A stretch of DNA of 14,557 bases from NCBI GenBank assembly GCA_029861085.1, contig JAOUAE010000021.1, positions 1 to 14,557 on the forward strand. Reading direction: 5' to 3'. The notes under the pieces were generated by a model, which searched no databases, was not told the DNA's origin, and saw only the letters and a program-made list of their open reading frames with translations. Below are positions 6,116 to 12,130 of the stretch, one piece after another. Position 1 is the stretch's first letter. The number at the start of each line of letters is the position of its first letter. Made by a program: the position numbers and the translations under genes. This DNA comes from Candidatus Nitrosopumilus sp. (lineage in GTDB: Archaea; Thermoproteota; Nitrososphaeria; Nitrososphaerales; Nitrosopumilaceae).

Positions 6116-6297
6116 TATCTTGTCATAGCTGCGGACAGGGTTTGGTACCTTTCAAGCTAAGCGTATGTATTTGTGGAATGCAAGTAGGTGACATACAATA
6201 TGTAAAAAGCCCCGAAAAGTTTGCAACAAATCAATATTCAATCTTGGAAAGTCCAAAAACTGAAAAACTGGGAATTTTACAACTAGTGGATGAATAA
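6112..6297 (+). CDS. Small zinc-binding protein (61 aa)
   Basis: Starts MISCHSCGQGLVPFKL with C4-x2-C7 and then C19-x-C21 (CICG), a compact Cys4 site at the N-terminus. The remaining 40 residues show no motif. ATGA overlap with the 27-aa ORF and TAATG overlap with the next one suggest coupled translation. TTGAGGAATG lies about 14 nt upstream, giving a loosely placed Shine-Dalgarno sequence. Function unknown. Confidence 0.55.
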   Translation: MISCHSCGQGLVPFKLSVCICGMQVGDIQYVKSPEKFATNQYSILESPKTEKLGILQLVDE

Positions 6298-6356
6298 TGG
6301 AAGATAAGCCATCTTCAAGGATTTACGCAGAAACAAAAAGTCATGTCCAATTATAG
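6297..6356 (+). CDS. Possible 19-aa linker peptide
   Basis: Very short frame (MEDKPSSRIYAETKSHVQL) that begins in the TAATG junction after the 61-aa gene and runs 14 nt into the start of the membrane protein gene. It may serve only to carry ribosomes to the next start. Confidence 0.2.
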   Translation: MEDKPSSRIYAETKSHVQL

Positions 6357-6558
6357 AATCATGATCATATTGATTGCAATAATGTCCGTAATCATAGCAT
6401 TATCCATGTTTGCAATGGTGGTGCAATCTGTCGTATACTACAATATGCCAATATGGTCCTCCATCATAATGATTGTAGTTCCCATTGTTTCATTCGTTAG
6501 CATCATGGTTTTACTTGGATACAGGTGGGAAAAAAATGATCGCAAAATACGCCAATAA
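6343..6558 (+). CDS. Small membrane protein with two transmembrane helices (71 aa)
   Basis: Begins MSNYRIMIILIAIMSVIIAL. Two hydrophobic helices at about residues 6-29 and 37-60 are joined by a short loop (YYNMPIW), and a charged tail (YRWEKNDRKIRQ) follows. By the positive-inside rule the tail is cytoplasmic, and so is the N-terminus. No family is recognised; small two-helix proteins are common in archaeal mobile elements. It overlaps the 19-aa frame by 14 nt. Confidence 0.6.
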   Translation: MSNYRIMIILIAIMSVIIALSMFAMVVQSVVYYNMPIWSSIIMIVVPIVSFVSIMVLLGYRWEKNDRKIRQ

Positions 6559-6661
6559 TTCCGCAAATATCGTCTTTTCTGGTGGACTAGGTACAACAAT
6601 GAAAGTCTTAACACTGAAAAACGTTCGTATTATATCCCTTAGTGCAAAACAGAAATTCTAG
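6536..6661 (+). CDS. Doubtful 41-aa ORF at the right edge of the island
   Basis: Begins MIAKYANNSANIVFSGG, overlaps the membrane protein gene by 23 nt and runs across the right 14-nt repeat. It has no ribosome binding site beyond a run of A. If the repeat is an attachment site this ORF would straddle the junction, which makes it less likely to be real. Confidence 0.2.
   Translation: MIAKYANNSANIVFSGGLGTTMKVLTLKNVRIISLSAKQKF
6630..6643 (+). repeat. 14-nt direct repeat, right copy (candidate attachment site)
   Basis: TTATATCCCTTAGT, identical to 3613-3626. It lies after the last clear small gene and 37 nt before the ABC ATPase ATG. Its TTATAT part could also act as TATA box for that gene, with a leader of about 24 nt. 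Confidence 0.4.
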
Positions 6662-6679
6662 TTTGGATCTGATGATATT

Positions 6680-7618
6680 ATGACATTCCTAATTGTTCAT
6701 GGATTATCTTCAAAATATTCTTCATCAAAAGGTCCAGTTTATGCCGTTGATGATGTTGATTTTGAATTGTCACATGGTGAATCCATGGGAGTTGCAGGTG
6801 AGAGTGCATGTGGAAAAAGTACATTAGGTTTATCATTAATTAGAATGCTCTCTGGTGGAACTGCACAGGGAAAGATCACATTTGAAGGAGATTCTATTTT
6901 AGATATGGATCAATCCGTATTTGATGATGAATTTAGATGGAAAAAAGTCTCTATGATATTTCAAGGCGCAATGAATTCTTTGGATCCTGTGTTCACAATT
7001 AATGAACAATTTATTGAGATTTTAAAAGAACATGGATTTGAAGGTGATTCCAAGAAAATAATTTCAGATGCGATGAATTCTGTTTATCTTGATGAACATG
7101 TCTTAAAAAAATATCCTCATGAGCTAAGCGGTGGAATGAAACAAAGAGTGATTATTGCAATGGCCTTACTTTTAAAACCAAAATTTGTAATTGCTGATGA
7201 GCCGACTACCGCATTAGATGTCTTAATTCAGGCTCAGATTGTAAATTTGCTCAAATCATTAAAAAAAGACGGTATGTCTTTTATGCTAATTACACACGAT
7301 TTAGCAGTATTATCTGAAATTGCAGATAAAATTGGAATAATGTATGGGGGGCAAATGGTTGAATTTGGATCCTCAGAACAAATATACAAAAATCCAAAAC
7401 ATCCTTACACTCAAGGGCTTTTAGAATCAATTCCCACATTAAATGGAAATACTCCAAAATATATCAAGGGAATTCCTCCAAGTTTGCTTGACGCTCCTAC
7501 TCAATGTCGATTTATAGAACGATGTCCTTTGGCAATTGAAAAGTGTAAAGAATTGCCACCTAAATTTAAAACTGAATCTGGTTATGTTAGATGCTGGTTA
7601 TATAAAGACGAAAAATAA
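6680..7618 (+). CDS. Dipeptide/oligopeptide-type ABC transporter ATP-binding protein
   Basis: Cytoplasmic ATPase subunit of the OppD/DppD family (peptide or nickel import). Seen in order: Walker A GESACGKST (40-48), signature LSGGMKQR (149-156), Walker B with D173-E174 (FVIADEPTTALD), and H-loop H206 (ITHDLAV). The C-terminal oligopeptide domain with CRFIERCPLA and a further Cys pattern (CKELPP, CW) is typical of the family. At 312 aa it is full length. Permeases, binding protein and a second ATPase are not in the window. The next gene is convergent only 2 nt away, so the gene stands alone. The substrate cannot be told. Confidence 0.88.
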   Translation: MTFLIVHGLSSKYSSSKGPVYAVDDVDFELSHGESMGVAGESACGKSTLGLSLIRMLSGGTAQGKITFEGDSILDMDQSVFDDEFRWKKVSMIFQGAMNSLDPVFTINEQFIEILKEHGFEGDSKKIISDAMNSVYLDEHVLKKYPHELSGGMKQRVIIAMALLLKPKFVIADEPTTALDVLIQAQIVNLLKSLKKDGMSFMLITHDLAVLSEIADKIGIMYGGQMVEFGSSEQIYKNPKHPYTQGLLESIPTLNGNTPKYIKGIPPSLLDAPTQCRFIERCPLAIEKCKELPPKFKTESGYVRCWLYKDEK

Positions 7619-7620
7619 TT

Positions 7621-7914
7621 TTATTTTGAACTAAGGAATTCTTCATCAATTTTTTTTAAATAAATTTCTTGTATGTGTGCAATTTCTCTACCTGTTGTGT
7701 TTTTACAAATCATTTTTGCGTATTGAATTAAATCTAGATTTTTTTGTGTTTTCTCAAACTCTTCAATCTTCTTAAATGATTCTTGCTCGAACTTCATTAT
7801 GTTTTTAAATTCTCTGCTGATTTCTTCAGCTTTCATTTTTTTATAATCTCTGGGATTTGATTTTCTAATGTTAATCTCATCAATCAGTTTTAGAATTTCA
7901 TCTGATTTTTCCAT
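7621..7914 (-). CDS. Coiled-coil hypothetical protein (97 aa)
   Basis: Begins MEKSDEILKLIDEINIRK. It is almost entirely charged and helical (EFKNIMKFEQESFKKIEEFE), with coiled-coil periodicity in the middle. A single Cys sits in MICKNTTGREIAHI. It converges on the ABC ATPase gene with 2 nt between stops. A TTTATTTTGG-like box lies about 28 nt before the ATG. No family is recognised. Confidence 0.65.
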   Translation of the reverse strand: MEKSDEILKLIDEINIRKSNPRDYKKMKAEEISREFKNIMKFEQESFKKIEEFEKTQKNLDLIQYAKMICKNTTGREIAHIQEIYLKKIDEEFLSSK

Positions 7915-7943
7915 GATTTTTGTTAAAAAAATACCAAAATAAA

Positions 7944-8039
7944 TTATTTTTGCATTTTCTTTTTATGTTCTAATATGTGCTTTAATCCGTCTGCCATGCT
8001 TAACGAATCCAAGTCAATTTCACAGTAAATGCACTTCAA
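7944..8039 (-). CDS. C2H2-type microprotein (31 aa, TTG start)
   Basis: The frame from a TTG at 8039 reads MKCIYCEIDLDSLSMADG and then LKHILEHKKKMQK. The spacing C3-x2-C6-x14-H-x3-H is that of a classical C2H2 zinc finger, with the hydrophobic residues between. The frame is closed upstream by a TAA (8055-8057) and there is no ATG before C3, so TTG is the best start. The start lies 4 nt after the stop of the DUF6659-like gene on the same strand, hence probably cotranscribed. The basic tail suggests DNA or RNA contact. Confidence 0.5.
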   Translation of the reverse strand: MKCIYCEIDLDSLSMADGLKHILEHKKKMQK

Positions 8040-8043
8040 TTTG

Positions 8044-8418
8044 TCAAGAGTATTTTTTTACGATTGGCAAACAAGAGTCAATAATTCTCAGTACTTCTGA
8101 TCTGATTACTTTTTTATCAATTGATATCCATACTCTGGATTTTTTAATTGCAAAAGAGATTGTTTGAACTTTTTTTCTTTCTTCCCAGACAAATTCAATT
8201 TCGCCAAGATTCTTATCAAAAAATCCTTCGAGATCTGTTTTAATTGCAATATGTGAGAATTGATACTGTGTATTTTTCTCATTTAGAAGTGGGACTAACT
8301 CTGGCCTTCTTTTATAGGCCAACAATTCTCCGCTTTCACCAATTACGCCTACAAATCTGATATATGGACTGATAGTTGCAATGTTATCGCAAATCTTTTC
8401 AAAATCTTTTTTTGACAT
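8044..8418 (-). CDS. DUF6659-like hypothetical protein (124 aa)
   Basis: The start MSKKDFEKICDNIATI, followed by PYIRFVGVIGESGELLA, then HIAIKTDL and FAIKKSRVWISID, resembles the DUF6659 family common in Thaumarchaeota, which looks like a small alpha/beta (roadblock-like) sensor fold. The function of that family is unknown to me. The C2H2-like microprotein follows 4 nt downstream. An ATTAAAATAT box lies about 28 nt before the ATG, and no ribosome binding site is seen. Confidence 0.6.
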   Translation of the reverse strand: MSKKDFEKICDNIATISPYIRFVGVIGESGELLAYKRRPELVPLLNEKNTQYQFSHIAIKTDLEGFFDKNLGEIEFVWEERKKVQTISFAIKKSRVWISIDKKVIRSEVLRIIDSCLPIVKKYS

Positions 8419-8440
8419 CCTACAGAGTTCTAAAAAGATG

Positions 8441-8450
8441 ATATTTTAAT
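8441..8450 (-). promoter_or_regulatory. TATA-like box of the DUF6659-like gene
   Basis: Minus-strand ATTAAAATAT, centred about 28 nt before the ATG at 8418, in line with a leaderless or very short leader. Confidence 0.35.
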
Positions 8451-8479
8451 GAATTGCAGGTTTCTTTTTCTAGATTTGA

Positions 8480-8488
8480 TTAAATAAA
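8480..8488 (+). promoter_or_regulatory. TATA-like box of the VTT gene
   Basis: TTAAATAAA lies about 25 nt before the GTG at 8509, which fits a leaderless transcript that begins at the GTG. Confidence 0.4.
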
Positions 8489-8508
8489 GCGTAAAAATGG
8501 TTTGATTT

Positions 8509-9141
8509 GTGGAATTTAGTGATATTTTTCCATTTGCCCCTGATGACGGATATCTGATTTTAGCCCTAGTCAATTTCTTTGGTTCCCTTGTTCCCTTTGT
8601 TCCACTGCCTGGATTTTTGTTTCTTGCTACAATGTCTGTTGGTAATCAATACGATTTGCATTTCTTGGCACTGATATCTGCAATAACAGCTACTGTCGCA
8701 AAACAAATCATATTTTTTATCAGCTTCGGAGGACGGAAAATTATGAATGCAAAAACTAGAAAAAGAATGCGCCCTTTTGAAAGACTGGTTAGAAGGTATG
8801 GCGCAGCAGCCGCATTTGTTGCTGCAGCAACGCCGATGCCTGATGATATCATATTTGTGCCCTTAGGACTAGCAAAATATAATCCAAAAAGATTTTTTGT
8901 CGCAACACTTGCAGGTAAACTTGTTCTTAGTTACGTCATAGTTTTTATTTCACATTATGTTGGATTGTCTTTCATAGAACCCTTCTTGGAAAATGTCGAT
9001 GATGCAACTCCTGTATACATTGGAATTGTTGTCTTTGGAGCAATGATGACTGCAGTTATAGTATTGCTTTTAAAATTGGATTGGGAGAAAATCATGGGCA
9101 AATTTGCCCCTTGGACTTTAGATGAAAACAACAAAGATTAA
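8509..9141 (+). CDS. DedA/VTT-domain membrane protein
   Basis: Integral membrane protein of 210 aa with about five hydrophobic segments (roughly 15-45, 50-75, 97-118, 128-152, 168-190). It includes the VTT/SNARE-associated hallmark regions: re-entrant FFGSLVPFVPLPGFLF near the start, a charged loop with GRKIMNAKTRKRMRPFERL, then RYGAAAAFVAAATPMPDD. The family is linked to lipid scrambling or flipping and membrane homeostasis; the substrate here is not known. The GTG start is forced, because a TGA in the same frame lies at 8503 and a TATA box stands 25 nt upstream. The stop shares the bases TTAA with the stop of the convergent glycosylase gene. Confidence 0.8.
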   Translation: MEFSDIFPFAPDDGYLILALVNFFGSLVPFVPLPGFLFLATMSVGNQYDLHFLALISAITATVAKQIIFFISFGGRKIMNAKTRKRMRPFERLVRRYGAAAAFVAAATPMPDDIIFVPLGLAKYNPKRFFVATLAGKLVLSYVIVFISHYVGLSFIEPFLENVDDATPVYIGIVVFGAMMTAVIVLLLKLDWEKIMGKFAPWTLDENNKD

Positions 9142-9695
9142 ATTTTTATTTTAAAATTCCATAACTTGTCTGTTGCTTCTGTTATTCCTATTCTCGGTGA
9201 TGCAATAATTTTCTTTGGTTTTGTGCCTTCAGAAATATACAATTTGGAATTTTTTGTTATGTCGATACCGTAATGTTCTTTGGTAATTGCAAGGGCCTGT
9301 GTTAATTTTGCAGGTCCGTTTACAAGATTTTTTAAACTTGTATTACCTCTGTTTTCTTGCATGATTGTAATGCCTTTTTCAGGTTTGATTGCACGAATAA
9401 GTACTGCACCTGCTGCAACTTTGGGGTTTTTTGCTACAACATTAAAGCAAAAATGCATTCCATATGTAAAATAGACATAAGCAAAACCCACACTTTCGAA
9501 CATGATTTTATTCCTTTCTGTAATTTTCCTAAATGCATGACTTGCTGGATCATCTTTATGTCGATATGCTTCAGTTTCTGTAATTATCCCTGATATTTCA
9601 TGTCTTCCTATTTTTCTAATAATTTTTTTTCCCAGTAGATTTTTTGCAACTTTGACTGTATCTCTCGAATAAAACTCTCTAGGAAGAATAGTCAA
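9138..9695 (-). CDS. 3-methyladenine DNA glycosylase (AAG/MPG family)
   Basis: Monofunctional DNA glycosylase that removes alkylated and deaminated purines, the first step of base excision repair. The 185-aa protein begins LPREFYSRDTVKVAKNLLG and has the family core: ITETEAY with the catalytic Glu42 and Tyr44, His53, YFTYGM, FNVV with Asn85, Arg101, and NGPAKLTQAL (126-135). These equal human AAG E125, Y127, H136, N169 and R182. The TTG start is used because the family N-terminus begins exactly there and the next ATG would cut the core. It overlaps the upstream udg by 17 nt, so translation is coupled. Confidence 0.9.
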   Translation of the reverse strand: MTILPREFYSRDTVKVAKNLLGKKIIRKIGRHEISGIITETEAYRHKDDPASHAFRKITERNKIMFESVGFAYVYFTYGMHFCFNVVAKNPKVAAGAVLIRAIKPEKGITIMQENRGNTSLKNLVNGPAKLTQALAITKEHYGIDITKNSKLYISEGTKPKKIIASPRIGITEATDKLWNFKIKI

Positions 9696-10272
9696 TATCT
9701 GTTTGAACTTCTTTGTTGTTTTTTAACTCTGTGATCAAATGAAATAGTTTTACAATATCGCCTTTTAGTACTTTAATTAATTCTTGATTGTAAATTGTGG
9801 CAGCTGGATGAATTGTTAGAAAATACAGTTGATCATCTTTTCGTACTAGTTTGCCTCTGAATTTTATAATCTCAGAACCTCCTAAAAGAGAATTAAATGC
9901 GGTATTTCCTAAAATACAAATAATTTTTGGTTTAATGATTGATATTTCTTTTTTTAAATATTCTTGACATGTACTTCTCTCGATTGTATTTGGAACTCTG
10001 TTTTTTGGCGGTCTACACTTTACAATATTTGTAATGTATACATCCTCTCTTGAAATTCCTGCTTCCTCAAGTGCGATTGAAAGTTTTTTCCCAGCAATTC
10101 CGATAAATGGTTCTCCATTTTCATCCTCGTTTTTCCCTGGTGCTTCCCCTACAAAGATCACATCTGATTGAAAATTTCCTTTACCTGGAACTGATTTAAT
10201 TCTAGTTTTCGAAAGCTCACACTTTGTGCATTCTATGACATTTTGTCTTATGGCTTCTAATTTTTTATTCAT
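9679..10272 (-). CDS. Type-4 (Fe-S) uracil-DNA glycosylase
   Basis: Family 4 UDG that removes uracil from DNA. Four cysteines for a 4Fe-4S cluster are present: C15, C18, C86 and C102 (x2 and x15 spacing). The active-site motifs are GEAPGKNEDENGEPFIG (42-58) and HPAA (155-158). The length of 197 aa is usual. It begins 3 nt after the tldD stop and overlaps the alkyladenine glycosylase gene by 17 nt, so the three genes are one transcription unit. In AT-rich archaea with B-family polymerases that stall on uracil, such an enzyme is standard. Confidence 0.93.
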   Translation of the reverse strand: MNKKLEAIRQNVIECTKCELSKTRIKSVPGKGNFQSDVIFVGEAPGKNEDENGEPFIGIAGKKLSIALEEAGISREDVYITNIVKCRPPKNRVPNTIERSTCQEYLKKEISIIKPKIICILGNTAFNSLLGGSEIIKFRGKLVRKDDQLYFLTIHPAATIYNQELIKVLKGDIVKLFHLITELKNNKEVQTDIDYSS

Positions 10273-10275
10273 TTT

Positions 10276-11697
10276 CTAAACTACGCTCTTTATTGTTGCA
10301 GTGCCCCTTATGGTTGGTCCGCCATTTCCCATAATCATTGATTGCATTGGATCTCCTTTACCACAATTGGTGATTGGCCTGACCGTAAAATCGTTTCCGC
10401 ATGCATCAATTGATTCAAAGAATTCAGGAGCGGTTCCCATCACGATCACGTCTCTTAGTAAATCTGTAATCTCCCCATTCTCAATTTTTTGTGCGTATTG
10501 ACATGAAATGCTCCAGTTATATCGCTTCATATCAATTGAAGGTACTTTCATGTTTGAGACTAGGTAGCCGTGTTTTACTTCTTTTATAATCTCATCTACA
10601 TTCCAATCTCCGTTACCTATGCATGTGCATGCCATGCGAATTAAAGGCATAAATCGATAATTTGTTCCCCTCATGTTTCCTGTGGGGTTGGAATTGAATA
10701 TTTGCGCAGTTTCTCTGCTTTGCATGTGGTTTTTTAAAACTCCCTCTTCAATGAGAGTTGTTTTTTTGGTTTCAACTCCTTCGTCATCAAAATAATACCA
10801 ACCTAAGCTTTCTTTTATTGTCGGGTCATCAAATACGTTTAGATTTTCTGAACCAATTCGGTCTCCGATTTTTCCTTTCCACCATGCACCTCCGGCCCAT
10901 GCCATTTCTTTTCCTAGTACTCTGTCTGCTTCTGACGGGTGTCCGAGTATTTCATGTGTTAGTAACGATACAAAATCTGGATTCATCACCACTGTTGATC
11001 TTTCTTCTTTAGCTGGTCTTGCATCAATTAATTGTGATGCTTTTGATGCAATATCTTTTGCACTATGAAAAATCTTTTCATTGTTGATGATTTGTTCTAA
11101 TCCCCCTCTCCCTCCTTCGGTTATGTTTACCGACTGTGCCAATCCCACTTCGTAGGATGTTGCAATCATGTCTACTACTGTATCTGTATAATTTTGTAGG
11201 ATTTCAGAACCTTCACTGTTTACAAAATACTTTGAATTTACTGTATACCATGGATTGATGATTGACTTGATTATTTTTGGCGTTTTTGAAATAATTTCAT
11301 TGCATTCAAATCCAATCTTGATCAATTCGTCTAATTCTGGTTTTTTCAAGATTGGAAAATTGATTTCAGTTTTGTATGCAGCATTTGGATAAAGATCAAT
11401 TACATTCTTCTCATTTTTTTTATTATACGTGGCGCTTCTAATCGAATTATCTACTGCTTCTTTAATTTGATTAAATGATTGAGGATTTGAAATTGAACAA
11501 AAACTCCATACTCCATTTTTTATTATTCTAATTCCTATTCCTTTATCATTATTCGTTCTAATATGATCAATCTGATTGTTTTCTATTAGCACTGATTTTT
11601 TCTCTTGCTGCTCTGCTCTTGCATCACAGTATTGGACTCCTGACTTTTTTGCATAATTTACTGCTTTATCTGCCAGATCTTGTAAATTTGAATCCAT
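10276..11697 (-). CDS. tldD: TldD-family metalloprotease subunit
   Basis: TldD/PmbA (U62) protein of 473 aa. The metal motif H248-E249-x3-H253 (HEILGHPSEAD) and a C-terminal Cys445 (TNCGKGD) equal the zinc ligands of E. coli TldD, so this is the active TldD type and not the motif-less TldE/PmbA partner. TldD and TldE together form a protease that digests unfolded peptides or matures modified peptides. No TldE gene is in the window. The ATG at 11697 gives the usual N-terminus. It is the first gene of the tldD-udg-mpg operon. Confidence 0.9.
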   Translation of the reverse strand: MDSNLQDLADKAVNYAKKSGVQYCDARAEQQEKKSVLIENNQIDHIRTNNDKGIGIRIIKNGVWSFCSISNPQSFNQIKEAVDNSIRSATYNKKNEKNVIDLYPNAAYKTEINFPILKKPELDELIKIGFECNEIISKTPKIIKSIINPWYTVNSKYFVNSEGSEILQNYTDTVVDMIATSYEVGLAQSVNITEGGRGGLEQIINNEKIFHSAKDIASKASQLIDARPAKEERSTVVMNPDFVSLLTHEILGHPSEADRVLGKEMAWAGGAWWKGKIGDRIGSENLNVFDDPTIKESLGWYYFDDEGVETKKTTLIEEGVLKNHMQSRETAQIFNSNPTGNMRGTNYRFMPLIRMACTCIGNGDWNVDEIIKEVKHGYLVSNMKVPSIDMKRYNWSISCQYAQKIENGEITDLLRDVIVMGTAPEFFESIDACGNDFTVRPITNCGKGDPMQSMIMGNGGPTIRGTATIKSVV

Positions 11698-11737
11698 ACC
11701 CTATGAAATTTTGAGTGGTTCGTAAATCTTCTGTTGT

Positions 11738-11878
11738 TTAGTGATTTGAAATTGCAGGCATGGTAAAGTAGTATTCATCTTCAAAATCATAGTCTGTCAT
11801 ACCTTTTTTACGTAAAAATTCAAAATATTCAGTACAATTTTCATAAAACTCTTTATTTTTTAGATGTTCTTTTTCCAT
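11738..11878 (-). CDS. Acidic small protein (46 aa)
   Basis: Begins MEKEHLKNKEFYENCTEYFE and ends in an acidic and aromatic stretch with DYDFEDEYYFTMPA. The composition is clearly protein-like, and the stop lies 41 nt before the tldD start on the same strand, so it may be cotranscribed with tldD. No ribosome binding site and no family are seen. Confidence 0.5.
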   Translation of the reverse strand: MEKEHLKNKEFYENCTEYFEFLRKKGMTDYDFEDEYYFTMPAISNH

Positions 11879-12130
11879 GTTTTGTGTGTCGACATCTACA
11901 TTTTTTCAAGAGAGTGAGGGATTTTAGTTCTAAAAGTTTGTTTTCTTTAAGCAGAATTTTGTACATATTTTACCCGCTCTGGTGTTTCTTTTGGATTGTA
12001 TAAGAGAAGATGATTTTTTGATTTTGAATGCTATTGTGATTTTCATTGTGAGGAATCTTATGAAATGCCAGATTGACAAATTTAAGAAAGCAATTTAGGG
12101 TATTAGATTACTCAAAAATTGATTTAAAAT
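11879..12130. other. AT-rich intergenic stretch
   Basis: No gene is called. A minus-strand frame from 11966 to 11853 would give 37 Lys-rich residues, but it overlaps the 46-aa gene and looks non-coding. The last 30 nt hold AT-rich sequence that may serve as the promoter of the PIN-ATPase gene. Confidence 0.4.

Larger units (their letters stand above)
3613..6643. mobile_element. Putative decayed integrated element (small-ORF island)
   Basis: About 3.0 kb between two identical 14-nt repeats. It contains an integrase remnant next to the left repeat, about ten small ORFs with no household function, several Cys-rich mini-proteins, and coupled overlapping starts. Ordinary chromosomal genes lie on both sides (nusA-like/aspS to the left, an ABC ATPase to the right). 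No replication, capsid or conjugation gene is visible. It could be a relic of an integrase-carrying element or a small mobilisable element; the boundaries are tentative. Confidence 0.45.

Noticed and set aside
5896..6126. Minus-strand frame of 76 codons opposite the micro-ORF chain
   Set aside because: Its Ser/Leu/Phe-rich translation is the complement of a Glu/Lys-rich plus-strand ORF, and it has no promoter or ribosome binding site; the plus-strand ORFs explain the stretch better.
11853..11966. Minus-strand 37-codon frame before the 46-aa acidic protein
   Set aside because: Lys/Leu-rich low-complexity translation, overlaps the better-looking 46-aa frame, no start signal.
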